Source: Paraflavitalea devenefica
Lineage (GTDB): Bacteria; Bacteroidota; Bacteroidia; Chitinophagales; Chitinophagaceae
DNA: 64,000 nt
Direction: 5' to 3'
Assembly: GCF_011759375.1 (NCBI RefSeq)
Contig: NZ_JAARML010000011.1
Span: forward strand, 1 to 64,000
The notes below the pieces were generated by a model. The model saw nothing but the letters and a program-made list of their open reading frames with translations, searched no databases and was not told the DNA's origin. The position numbers were made by a program, and so were the translations under genes. Shown piece after piece: positions 13,021 to 19,708 of this stretch (its first letter is position 1; each line of letters opens with the position of its first letter).

Positions 13021-16000
13021 TCTCTTGTAAATGAAATCGTCTGAGTTTGTGTTGCAGTGTTACCGCAGCTATCAGTTACTGTCCAGGTCTTTGTAGCGGA
13101 ATACGTACAGCCGGATACCAAAACTTCCGGTCCAATGGTTCCTGTTGCAATTAAACCCGGCGTGCAATTATCAGTTACACTGGCTGTTCCAAAAGCGGAA
13201 GATATGTTGGCAGCAGTTGGATTACATACAACCCCATTTGCAGCAGTGAGCGTAATTACAGGTGTTTGTGTATCCCTGGTAAATGTTATTATTTGTGTTG
13301 CAGTACCGGTGTTGCCACAACTGTCCGTCACCGTCCAGCTTTTTGTAACTGACCAGGTACAACCGGAGCCGGTTTCTGCGCCTACCGTTCCGGTCGCTGT
13401 TAACCCGGTGCTGCAATTATCAGTAACGCTGGCAGTTCCAAATGCAGCATCTATTTCAGTTTGTGTTGGATTGCAGGGAAGGTTTGATGCAGGAGCGATG
13501 GTAATTACAGGAGCTACTGTATCCCTTTTAAAAGTCAGTGTTTGGGAAACGGGAATCGCTGTATTACCGCAGGAGTCAGTTACGTTCCAGGTACGGGTGA
13601 TTGACCGGGTACAGGCACCGGTTTCAGCACCCGTTGTGAAAGTGGCCACAAAAGTCTGCCCACAGTTATCTGTAACAGTGGCTGTGCCAAAGGCTGCAGC
13701 TATTTGAGCCGGAGTCGGATTGCAACCCAGTGCTGCAGCAGCCGTTACTGTAATCACCGGCCTGGTGGTATCATAAATGGTAATGGTCCGGCTGCATGTA
13801 CTGGTACAGCCGTTTAAAGTAGTGGTAAGATTCAAAGTATAAGTACCACATGAGCCCCGGGCAATTATTGTAACAGTTTCAGCAGTATTAGAACCCGAGA
13901 TAGTGCCTTTACCTGAGATGCTCCAGTTATAAGCAGTCAGACCGGCAGGTGCACTATATATATTGGTTGAAGCGGGACATACACTGTCACTTCCGGTAAT
14001 TGAACAGGGGGGTAATGGTTTTACTGTTACATCAACACATACCGGCGGGCTGGCACATCCGGCTGCTGTTGTAGCCACAACGCAATAGTTAAATGTACCG
14101 GCAGTAGTAGGTGTTGTGGTAACATTTTGGCCTGCGCCTGTTGCAGGAGTTAAATAGGTTGTTGGCGACCATTGATAGGTTACCGGTTGATACGTTCCGG
14201 CAATACCAACATTATCTATCGCCCAGTTACTGCCTGTTGTGCCATTATACCTGAAACGGACTTGTATATTAGGCTGCCCTATATAGGCACTCAGGTTAAT
14301 CGATTCCTGGATAAAACCATTATTCGGATTTCCTACATTGGTGGGGCCGGTATAGGTTTTTATGGTAGTATAGGTAAGACCACCATCGGTTGAAATTTCA
14401 ACATACCCGGTGGTGCCGGCGTTAAAGTTTAACGCCGTATAATAATTGAATGTTGGATTAGTTACACCCACCAGGCTAAACGGAGGTGTTATTAAACTGG
14501 CAGTGCTTCCGCCACCATCTCCGTTTACAATCATGAATTTGCTACTGGTAGGAGGTGCATTTGAATTGTACAATACACCGTTATAAGTTTTTCCGTTGTT
14601 GGTTTCTCCCCATGGGCTATTATCATCTTTATTATTATTATTGGCATCATTTCCACTCCAGCCAGCCGGATTGGCATTTTGAAAATCTTCAACAGGGAAA
14701 GGCGGTGGACCATAATCACTGGCATGTAATACGGCTGATTCACCTAAACAAATTACCGGAGGTGTTGCAGTAGCCGTTGGCGTAAATGGAGGATTTACCG
14801 GTACTATACCAATGCTTGAGTAAGTATTGCAACCATTCAATTCAAGTGCTACCCGGTAAATGGTTGTTTGTGATAAATTCAAATACGATTGTGAAGCAGT
14901 GGTATTATTTATGGTAGTCCAGGTTGCTCCCCCGTCAGTTGAGCTTTCCCATCTTAAAATGGTGCCCGTATAATTGGTGAGTACCAAAGTGCCGCTGTTA
15001 CTATTGGGACAAACCGGCGGACTCGATGACAGATCACCTTCCGGACTCTGGGTAACTGTAATAGTAACATTCGCCGTATTGGTACATCCGTTTGCACCGG
15101 TTCCGGTAACAGTATAGGTTGTGGTAACATCGGGATAAGCGATCACAATGTTTCCGGTTGTTATAGATAATCCTGTTGCAGGGCTCCATGTATAACTGGT
15201 AGCACCGCTTGCAGTTAAGGTAACACTATTGCCACTGCAGAATGCTGCCGAAGCAGGAGTTACAGAAATTGTTGGAGCACTATTTATCGTTACAGTTGTG
15301 GTAGCAGTAACAGCAGCACAACCTCCTGAGGCCGGTATGGTGTATGTTACAGTATAAGTTCCGGATGTACTGCTGCCCGGAGTAATTACTCCGGTTGTTG
15401 AATTAATCGACAAACCTGCAGGCGAAGCGCTATAGGTTCCACCAGTGTATGTGCCCGTTCCGGTTAATATTGCGGATGCACTGGCAACTGTAGTACAGAA
15501 AGGTGTTCCCGTATAGGAAATGGCTGCTGTTGGCGCAGTAGTTATCGTAACTGATGTAGTGGTGCTTATTGCTACACATCCACCCGCCGCCGCTTTGGTG
15601 TACGTTACTGTATAGGTTCCGGCGGTACTGCTGCTGGGGGTAATGGCCCCGGTAGAACTATTGATGGTCAGCCCGGCCGGTGAGGCTGTATAGGTTCCTC
15701 CTGTATAGGCTCCTGTCCCTGTTAGGGTAGCTGGCTGGGCTGTTGTAACAGATTTACAGAATGGCGAACCTGCATATAACAGATTTACGGTTGGCTGTGC
15801 TGTGATGGTTACGGATGTGGTAGCGATAACAGCCGCACAACCACCCGATGCCGGTGTAGTGTATGTTACCGTATAGGTTCCGGCAGTACTGGTATTAGGT
15901 GTGATGACGCCGGTTGAACTGTTGATGGTTAATCCAGCCGGCGCACTAAACGTTCCTCCTGTGTAGGCACCCGTTCCGGTTAATGTTACGGATGCACTGG

Positions 16001-19000
16001 CAACTGTAGTACAGAAAGGCGTTCCTGTATAGGAAATGGTTGCAGTTGGTACCGCAGTGATCGTAACTGATATAGTAGCGCTTATGGCGGAACATCCGCC
16101 TGCCGCTGCTTTGGTGTACGTTACTGTATAGGTACCGGCGGTACTGGTGCTGGGGGTAATGGCCCCGGTAGAGCTATTGATGGTCAGTCCGGCCGGTGAT
16201 GCAGTATACGTGCCACCGGTATAGGCGCCTGTTCCTGTTATTGTAACGGGTTGGGCAGTTGTTACTGATCGGCAGAAAGGATTGCCGGCATAAGAGATGC
16301 CCACACTTGGTACTGCTGTAATCGTAACACTGGCAGTGGCCGTTACTGCTGCACATCCGCCGGAAGCTGCAATGGTATTGGTAATAGTATAGGTACCGGG
16401 TGTGCTGGCCGCTAAATTTATCTGGCCTGTACTGGTACTCACAAAAACCAAACCCGCAGGGGCGGCAGAGAAAGTTCCTGCAACACCACCTCCGCTAAAG
16501 GTGGGGGAAGGATTCGCGGCATTCTGGCAAAATGGCGTTCCGGTATAACTAAAGGTTGCTACAGGAACAGCAGTAATAGTAACCGGTGCAGTGGTGCTTA
16601 CTGCTGCGCATCCGCCTGAGGCAGGTGTAGTATATGTTACCGTATAGGTACCTGGTGTACTGGTACTTGGTCTGATAGATCCACTTGCATTAATCGTAAG
16701 TCCCCCCGGCGATGAAGAAAAAGTTCCACCTGTATAAGCTCCTGTACCTGTTAAGGTTACTGGCTGAAAAGTACTAACAGTAGCACAAAATGGATTTCCG
16801 GTATAAGAAATCGACACGGTTGGTAGTGCCGTAATCGTTACAGATGTGGTAGCTGTAACAGCCGCACAACCACCCGATGCCGGTGTTGTGTAAGTTACTG
16901 TATAGGTTCCGGCAGTACTGGTATTAGGCGTGATGACGCCGGTTGAACTGTTGATGGTTAATCCGCCAGGTGCACTAAACGTTCCTCCCGTGTAGGCGCC
17001 CGTTCCGGTTAATGTTACGGATGCACTGGCAACTGTAGTACAGAAAGGCGTTCCTGTATAGGAAATGGTTGCAGTTGGTACCGCAGTGATCGTAACTGAT
17101 GTAGTAGCGCTTATGGCGGAACATCCGCCTGCCGCCGCTTTGGTGTACGTTACTGTATAGGTACCGGCGGTACTGCTGCTGGGGGTAATAGCCCCGGTAG
17201 AACTATTGATGGTCAGTCCGGCCGGTGATGCAGTATACGTGCCACCGGTATAGGCGCCTGTTCCTGTAAGTGTAACGGGTTGAGCAGTTGTTACTGATCG
17301 GCAGAAAGGATTGCCGGCATAAGAGATGCTCACACTTGGTACTGCTGTAATCGTAACACTGGCAGTGGCCGTTACTGCTGCACATCCGCCGGAAGCTGCA
17401 ATAGTATTGGTGATGGTATAGGTACCGGGTGTGCTGGCAGCTAAATCTATCTGGCCTGTACTGGTACTCACAAAAACCAAACCCGCAGGGGCGGCAGAGA
17501 AAGTTCCTGCAACACCACCTCCGCTAAAGGTGGGGGAAGGATTCGCGGCATTCTGGCAAAATGGCGTTCCGGTATAACTAAAGGTTGCTACAGGAACAGC
17601 AGTAATAGTAACCGGTGCAGTGGTACTTACTGCTGCGCATCCGCCTGAGGCAGGTGTAGTATATGTTACCGTATAGGTGCCGGCGGTACTGGTATTAGGC
17701 GTGATAGCACCGGTTGAACTGTTGATGGTTAATCCAGCCGGCGCACTAAACGTTCCTCCTGTGTAGGCACCCGTTCCCGTTAATGTTACGGATGCACTGG
17801 CAACAGTAGCACAGAAAGGCGTTCCCGTGTAGGAAATGGCTGCTGTTGGTACTGCTGTAATCGTAACACTGGCAGTGGCTGTTACAGCCGAACATCCGTC
17901 CGAAGCCGCAATTGTATTGGTGATCGTATAGGTACCGGGTGTGCTGGCCGCTAAATCTATCTGGCCTGTACTGGTACTCACAAATACCAAACCTGCAGGA
18001 GAAGCAGAGAAAGTTCCGGCAACACCACCTCCGCTAAAGGTGGGGGAAGGATTAGCAGCATTCTGGCAATAGGGCGTTCCGGTATAACTAAAGGTTGCTA
18101 CAGGTACAGCAGTAATAGTAACCATTGTAGTGGTGGTTACGGCTGCACATCCGCCGGAAGCGGGTATGGTATAAGTAACCGTATACGTACCTGGTGTACT
18201 GGCTCCGAGGTTGATATCACCGGTAGATGCATTGATCGATAACCCTGCTGTAGAAGAATAAGTCCCGCCACCTGTTCCGGTTAATGTTACGGTAGCAGTT
18301 CCGCCATTTGAACAAAAGGGCGAACCGGTATAACTGATGTTTGCTGTTGGAGGGATATTGACTACAACATTGGTTGTACCCGCAGCACTCGTACAACCAT
18401 TCTCCGTAACTGTAACAGAATACGTTCCACCTTCCGCTACGGTGGCTCCTGCAATGGTTGGATTCTGTGCAGTTGAAGTAAAACCGTTCGGACCAGTCCA
18501 GTTATAGGTAGCTCCGGCAACTAAACCGGTAGACAGGTTGATGGCATTTCCCGCACATACAGGACTATTACTGCCTGGCGATGGCGTAGCAGGAACCGGG
18601 TTTACTGTTACCACTACACTGCCTATCATGGCAATCGGTCCGTTTACAGTGTTGGCTACTACCGTATACGTTCCCGGCGCAGTTTGTAACCCAAAACTTA
18701 TCGCGTTACCAGTACCGGTTACGGGAGTCCCAATATCCACACCATTCAATTGAAGCTGGTAAACGGTATCGGCTTCTGATCCATTCAATCCTACCGGCAC
18801 GCCGGTTCCACCACTGCAATAAGTTCCGCCACCTGTTACAGTAAAGTTTAGAATTAGTATTCTAAAAGAGGGGGAAGTTTTTTTAGGAAGGGAATTTACG
18901 GTTGCTTTCGATGCAAGGCTATCGGTCCGCCTTCCGGTGTTTAGATGCTGCGCATTTAGTACGAACGGTGTAGCAACACACAATAATACACTTACAGTTA

Positions 19001-19085
19001 TGCAAATACGATTAACGTTTTGCATGAAATCGTTAATGAGGGTGACGGGCTGCTTTGAAAAGATATGTCTGAACCTATCTTTCAT
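1..19085 (-). CDS. Giant secreted HYR/Ig-like repeat surface protein (C-terminus outside window)
   Basis: One frame stays open from an ATG at 19085 to the left edge, so at least 6361 codons are present and the C-terminus is missing. An in-frame TGA lies eight codons upstream of the ATG. A second ATG at 19025 begins a good signal peptide (MQNVNRICITVSVLLCVATP, then an NAQ cleavage site) and may be the true start. Domains in order: about 12 Ig-like units of about 86 aa with an SYTGxPFC signature (about residues 240-1265); Ig-like segments and a jelly-roll island (about 1265-1770); three 84-aa HYR-like units; then 56 HYR-like units of 77 aa with motifs VQCG, DNCDPTVPVTF, DGCGTITRTWTATDACGNT. Four Cys per unit suggest two disulfides. 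Such proteins in Bacteroidota usually leave by T9SS and act as adhesins; no sorting domain is visible here, so export route and role are inferred. Confidence 0.9.
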   Translation of the reverse strand, partial: MKDRFRHIFSKQPVTLINDFMQNVNRICITVSVLLCVATPFVLNAQHLNTGRRTDSLASKATVNSLPKKTSPSFRILILNFTVTGGGTYCSGGTGVPVGLNGSEADTVYQLQLNGVDIGTPVTGTGNAISFGLQTAPGTYTVVANTVNGPIAMIGSVVVTVNPVPATPSPGSNSPVCAGNAINLSTGLVAGATYNWTGPNGFTSTAQNPTIAGATVAEGGTYSVTVTENGCTSAAGTTNVVVNIPPTANISYTGSPFCSNGGTATVTLTGTGGGTYSSTAGLSINASTGDINLGASTPGTYTVTYTIPASGGCAAVTTTTMVTITAVPVATFSYTGTPYCQNAANPSPTFSGGGVAGTFSASPAGLVFVSTSTGQIDLAASTPGTYTITNTIAASDGCSAVTATASVTITAVPTAAISYTGTPFCATVASASVTLTGTGAYTGGTFSAPAGLTINSSTGAITPNTSTAGTYTVTYTTPASGGCAAVSTTAPVTITAVPVATFSYTGTPFCQNAANPSPTFSGGGVAGTFSAAPAGLVFVSTSTGQIDLAASTPGTYTITNTIAASGGCAAVTATASVTITAVPSVSISYAGNPFCRSVTTAQPVTLTGTGAYTGGTYTASPAGLTINSSTGAITPSSSTAGTYTVTYTKAAAGGCSAISATTSVTITAVPTATISYTGTPFCTTVASASVTLTGTGAYTGGTFSAPGGLTINSSTGVITPNTSTAGTYTVTYTTPASGGCAAVTATTSVTITALPTVSISYTGNPFCATVSTFQPVTLTGTGAYTGGTFSSSPGGLTINASGSIRPSTSTPGTYTVTYTTPASGGCAAVSTTAPVTITAVPVATFSYTGTPFCQNAANPSPTFSGGGVAGTFSAAPAGLVFVSTSTGQINLAASTPGTYTITNTIAASGGCAAVTATASVTITAVPSVGISYAGNPFCRSVTTAQPVTITGTGAYTGGTYTASPAGLTINSSTGAITPSTSTAGTYTVTYTKAAAGGCSAISATISVTITAVPTATISYTGTPFCTTVASASVTLTGTGAYTGGTFSAPAGLTINSSTGVITPNTSTAGTYTVTYTTPASGGCAAVIATTSVTITAQPTVNLLYAGSPFCKSVTTAQPATLTGTGAYTGGTYTASPAGLTINSSTGAITPSSSTAGTYTVTYTKAAAGGCVAISTTTSVTITTAPTAAISYTGTPFCTTVASASAILTGTGTYTGGTYSASPAGLSINSTTGVITPGSSTSGTYTVTYTIPASGGCAAVTATTTVTINSAPTISVTPASAAFCSGNSVTLTASGATSYTWSPATGLSITTGNIVIAYPDVTTTYTVTGTGANGCTNTANVTITVTQSPEGDLSSSPPVCPNSNSGTLVLTNYTGTILRWESSTDGGATWTTINNTTASQSYLNLSQTTIYRVALELNGCNTYSSIGIVPVNPPFTPTATATPPVICLGESAVLHASDYGPPPFPVEDFQNANPAGWSGNDANNNNKDDNSPWGETNNGKTYNGVLYNSNAPPTSSKFMIVNGDGGGSTASLITPPFSLVGVTNPTFNYYTALNFNAGTTGYVEISTDGGLTYTTIKTYTGPTNVGNPNNGFIQESINLSAYIGQPNIQVRFRYNGTTGSNWAIDNVGIAGTYQPVTYQWSPTTYLTPATGAGQNVTTTPTTAGTFNYCVVATTAAGCASPPVCVDVTVKPLPPCSITGSDSVCPASTNIYSAPAGLTAYNWSISGKGTISGSNTAETVTIIARGSCGTYTLNLTTTLNGCTSTCSRTITIYDTTRPVITVTAAAALGCNPTPAQIAAAFGTATVTDNCGQTFVATFTTGAETGACTRSITRTWNVTDSCGNTAIPVSQTLTFKRDTVAPVITIAPASNLPCNPTQTEIDAAFGTASVTDNCSTGLTATGTVGAETGSGCTWSVTKSWTVTDSCGNTGTATQIITFTRDTQTPVITLTAANGVVCNPTAANISSAFGTASVTDNCTPGLIATGTIGPEVLVSGCTYSATKTWTVTDSCGNTATQTQTISFTRDTQAPVLTGVPANSTVQCNNIPSAPTVTATDNCDPTVPVTFNEVISVTDGCGTITRTWTATDVCGNTVTATQTLTVVDNTLPVLSGVPADATVQCGSVPAAATVTATDNCDPTVPVTFAETSTIVDGCGIITRTWTAIDACGNTVTATQTLTVQDNTPPVLTGVPAAATVQCGSIPAAAIVTATDNCDPTVPVTYAETSAVTDGCGTITRTWTATDACGNTVTATQILTVVDNMPPVLNNVPANVTVPCDNIPAAANVTATDNCDPTVPVTFNEVNSATDGCGTITRTWTATDACGNAVTATQTLTVVDITAPILTGVPADATIQCDNIPDGGIMVTATDNCDSNVPVTYSETNSVVDGCGTITRTWTATDACGNTVTATQILTVVDNTAPVLTGIPADATVQCGSVPAAATVTATDNCDPAVPVTFAETTTVVDGCGTITRTWTATDACGNTVTATQTLTVVDNTPPVLTGVPADATVQCGSIPAAATVTATDNCDPTVPVTFAETSTVLDGCGTITRTWTATDACGNTVTATQTLTIVDNTPPVLSGVPADATVQCGAIPVAATVIATDNCDPTVAVTMTETSTVADGCGTITRTWTATDACGNTVTATQTLTVVDNTPPVLSGVPADATVQCGSIPAAATVTATDNCDPTVPVTFAEISNVVDGCGTITRTWTATDACSNTATATQTLTVVDNTPPVLTGVPADVTVQCGSIPVAATVTATDNCDPTVPATMTETSTVADGCGTITRTWTATDACGNTVTATQTLTVVDNTPPVLAGVLADATVQCGSIPTPATVTATDNCDPTVPVTFNEVISVTDGCGTITRTWTATDACGNTVTATQTLTVVDNTPPVLSGVPVDATVQCGSIPAATTVTAADNCDPSVPVTMTETSTVTDGCGTITRTWTATDACGNIVSATQTLTIQDNIPPVLTGVPAAATVQCGSIPAVATVTATDNCDPIVPVTFAETSTVVEGCGTITRTWTATDACGNIVSATQTLTVVDNISPVLTGVPANSTVQCGSIPAAATVTATDNCDPTVAVTMTEVSTVLDGCGTITRTWTATDACGNTVTATQTLTVVDNTPPALTGVPADATIQCGSIPTAATVTATDNCDPTVAVTMTETNTVTDGCGTITRTWTATDACGNTVTATQTLTVQDNTPPVLTGVPADATVQCGAVPAAATVTATDNCDPTVPVTFNEVISVTDGCGTITRTWTATDACGNTATATQTLTVVDNTPPVLTGVPVDATVQCGAIPAAATVTATDNCDPTVPVTFAETSTVVDGCGTITRTWAATDACGNTVTATQTLTVVDNTPPVLTGVPADATVQCGSIPTAATVTATDNCDPTIPVTFAETSTVVDGCGTITRTWTAADACGNTVTATQTLTVADNISPVLTGVPVDAAVQCGSIPAAATVTATDNCDPTVPVTFAETTTVVDGCGTITRTWTATDACGNTATATQILTVTDNIPPVLTGVPADATVQCGSIPAVATVTATDNCDPTVPVIFSETNNVVDGCGAITRTWTATDACGNTAIATQTLTIQDNTPPVLTGVPADATVQCGSIPTAATVTATDNCDPTVPVTFAETTTVVDGCGTITRTWTATDACGNTTTATQTLTVTDNTPPVLSGVPADATVQCGSIPAAATVTATDNCDPTVPVTFNEVISVTDGCGTITRTWTATDACGNTVTATQMLTVQDNTSPVISGVPSDATVQCGSIPTAATVTASDNCDPTVPVTFAETSTVVDGCGTITRTWAATDACGNTVTATQTLTVQDNTPPVLTGVPADATVQCDAIPVAATVTATDNCDPTVLATMTETSTVVDGCGTITRTWAATDACGNTVTATQTLTVQDNTPPVLTGVPADATIQCGSIPAAATVTATDNCDPTVAVIMTEATTVLDGCGTITRTWTAVDACGNAVTATQTLTVQDNTPPVLTGVPADATVQCGSIPTAATVTATDNCDPTVPVIMTETSTVVDGCGTITRTWTATDACGNTMTATQTLTVQDNIPPVLTGVPTDATVQCGSIPTPGIVTATDNCDPTVPVAFAETNTVVDGCGTITRTWTATDACGNTVTATQTLTVIDNIPPVLSGVPADATVQCGSIPAAATVTATDNCDPTVPVTMTETSTVADGCGTITRTWTATDACGNTVTATQTLTVQDNTPPVLTGVPADATAQCGSIPAAATVTASDNCDPTVAVIMTETRTVVDGCGTISRTWTATDACGNTVTATQTLTVQDNTPPVLTGVPTDATVQCGSIPVAATVTATDNCDPTVPVIFSETSSVVDGCGTITRTWTATDACGNTVTATQILTVVDNTPPVLSGVPADATVQCESIPTAATVTATDNCDPTVPVTFNEIVSVTDGCGTITRTWTASDACGNTVTATQTLTVQDNIPPVLTGVPADATVQCGAIPAAATVTATDNCDPTVPVTFAETNTVVDGCGTITRTWTATDACGNTVTATQILTVVDNTPPVLSGVPADATVQCGAIPTPATVTATDNCDPTVPVTFAETSTVVDGCGTITRIWTATDACGNTVTTTQTLTVQDNIPPVLSGVPADATVQCGSIPAAATVTATDNCDPTVPVTFNEVNGVTDGCGTITRTWTATDACGNTVTATQTLTVVDNTPPALTGVPADATVQCGSIPTAATVTATDNCDPTVAVTMTETSTVADGCGTTTRTWTATDACGNTVTATQTLTVVDNTPPVLTGVPADATVQCGAIPTAGTVTATDNCDPTIPVTFAEISNVVDGCGTITRTWTATDACGNTVTATQTLTVVDNTPPVLTGVPADVTVQCGNIPVAGTVTATDNCDPTVPVTFNEVNGVTDGCGTITRTWTATDACGNTVIATQTLTVTDNIPPVLSGVPADATVQCGSIPTPATVVATDNCDPTVSVTFNETTTVVDGCGTITRTWIATDACGNTVTATQTLTVTDNIPPVLTGVPADSTIQCGSIPTAATVTATDNCDPTVPVTFNEVISVTNGCGTITRTWTATDACGNTVTATQTLTVQDNTPPVLSGVPADATVQCGSIPAAAAVTATDNCDPTVAVTFAETSTVVDGCGTITRTWTATDACGNTVTATQTLTVQDNTPPVLTGVPADATVQCDAIPAAATVTATDNCDPTVAVTMTETSAIVDGCGTITRTWTATDACGNTVTATQTLTVQDNTPPVLTGVPADATVQCGAIPAAATVTAADNCDPTVPVTFAETSTVIEGCGTITRTWTATDACGNTVTATQTLTVQDNTPPVLTGVPADATVQCGNIPTAATITATDNCDPTVPVTFAETSTVVDGCGTITRTWTATDACGNTMTATQTLTVQDNIPPVLTGVPTDATVQCGSIPTPGIVTATDNCDPTVPVAFAETNTVVDGCGTITRTWTATDACGNTMTATQTLTVTDNTPPALSGVPVDATLQCGSIPAAATVTATDNCDPTVSVTFAETSTVADGCGTITRTWTATDACGNTVTATQILTVTDNTPPVLSGVPADATVQCGAIPTPATVTATDNCDPTMTVTMTETSTVADGCGTITRTWTATDACGNIVTATQTLTVVDNTPPVLTGVPADATVQCGAIPAAATVTATDNCDPTVPATFNEVNSVTDGCGTITRTWTATDACGNTATATQTLTVVDNTPPVLSGIPADVTVQCGSIPAAATVTATDNCDPTVPVTFNEVISVTDGCGTITRTWTATDACGNTATATQTLTVQDNIPPVLTGVPADATVQCGAIPAAATVIATDNCDPTVPVTFAETNTVVDGCGTITRTWTATDACGNTVTATQTLTVVDNTPPVLTGVLADATVQCGSIPTPATVTATDNCDPTVAVTMTETSTVADGCGTITRTWTATDACGNTVIATQTLTIIDITPPALTGVPADATVQCGAIPAAATVTATDNCDPAVPVTMTETSTVTDGCGTITRTWTATDACGNSVTATQTLTVQDNTPPVLTGIPADATVQCGSIPTAATVTATDNCDPTVPVTFNEVISVTDGCGTITRTWTATDACGNTVTATQTLTVVDNTPPVLTGVPADATVQCSSIPVAATVTATDNCDPTVPVTFNEVVSVTDGCGTITRTWTVTDACGNTVTATQTLTVVDNTPPVLTGVPADATVQCGAIPTAATVVATDNCDPTVPVTYSETNSVIDGCGTITRTWTAIDACGNTVTATQTLTIVDNTPPVLIGVPADATVQCGAIPTAATVTATDNCDPTVAVTMTETSTVVDGCGTITRTWTATDACGNTVTATQTLTVQDNTPPVLTGAPADATVQCGSIPTAATVTATDNCDPTVPVTFNETTTVVDGCGTITRTWTATDACGNTVTATQTLTVIDNIPPVLSGVPADATVQCGSIPAAATV
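13020..13770 (-). repeat. Three divergent 84-aa HYR-like units
   Basis: The marker words fall at 13063, 13315 and 13567, a 252-bp period. The translated units share CNPT, AFGTA, VTDNC, TGTVGxETG and VTDSCGNT motifs. They are a different subfamily from the 77-aa array and form the junction between it and the N-terminal part of the giant protein. Confidence 0.8.
14170..14760 (-). other. Jelly-roll (MAM/choice-of-anchor-like) domain within the giant protein
   Basis: The translation at about residues 1445-1640 breaks the repeat pattern. It has the sequence features of a concanavalin-like beta sandwich: a PVEDFQNANPAGW start, a central STDGGLTYTTIKTY segment and an end reading VRFRYNGTTGSNWAIDNVGI. 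This arrangement is common in secreted Bacteroidota proteins and often binds glycans or proteins. Assignment is from motif memory, not a search. Confidence 0.6.
15290..18360 (-). repeat. About 12 Ig-like units of ~257 bp with a 1029-bp higher-order repeat
   Basis: Units recur every 257-258 bp and carry SYTGxPFC, GLTINSSTG and STAGTYTVTYT motifs. Blocks at about 15820-16650 and 16849-17679 are nearly identical at a fixed offset of 1029 bp, which equals four units, so four-unit blocks were duplicated together. Confidence 0.85.
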
Positions 19086-19708
19086 GAAAAGTATAAGCCT
19101 GGATCAGTTTAATTGAAAACCGGGAAGGATGAAGTGGATTTCATACAGCATGAACACAGTTATCAGAATGATACCTGTACAGAGGTCTACAGCACGGGGG
19201 TTATTTTGAGCCCTGCTCAATGGGTATTAAATGCAACCGATAAATAGAAGAAGTAAATATGCTTCATTCATTCATCATGTTTTGATGTTATATAACCCTC
19301 TCAAAACTGATCATTTGAACCTGATTCATTAGGTTTTATCTAAGGATCATGGAGGACTGATTAAAGAGTAATGGCATTGATAGTGAAGGCTTTGACGGAA
19401 AATTGGAAAGTGAAAAACGTGGGTGGAAATTGGAAGTGAAAATGGCCTTTTAGGCGAATGTTTCAGCGTATGTGGTTCTGACTACAATATAGTCAAACAC
19501 TTGTGATATTCTAAAAATATGTTAAATAATTAAAACATAACTTGATCATAGACAAGAGTACACTAGGGGATGTGGGTTGTGGAACAAGGAAAAATCATTC
19601 GGCAGAGACCGGGGAAGCCGGGTTAAAAAAAGGAATAGGGGTAAGAAATAAAATCATACCAGCCCCGCTGCTTTTTTCGTTTATTTGCTGAAAATTCGAA
19701 ACTTATCA
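19086..19708. other. Intergenic region between divergent giant gene and ddl
   Basis: This 623-bp gap must hold the promoters of both flanking genes. I see no convincing TAnnTTTG box. Around 19396-19445 short near-repeated words built on GGAAAxTTGGAAGTGAAAA occur. No RNA gene or ORF is supported. Confidence 0.4.

Noticed and set aside
315..13707. Dozens of plus-strand ORFs of 60-224 codons (translations rich in VSVCVAVTVLPQASVAVQV or SHRIATGIG) across the repeat array
   Set aside because: They recur every 231 bp as antisense shadows of the giant minus-strand frame, and the protein repeats they encode follow from the sense repeat.
16174..17385. Two minus-strand ORFs of 60 codons at 16174-16356 and 17203-17385 that are nearly identical
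   Set aside because: They lie in a different frame inside the giant gene; their similarity is explained by the 1029-bp duplication.
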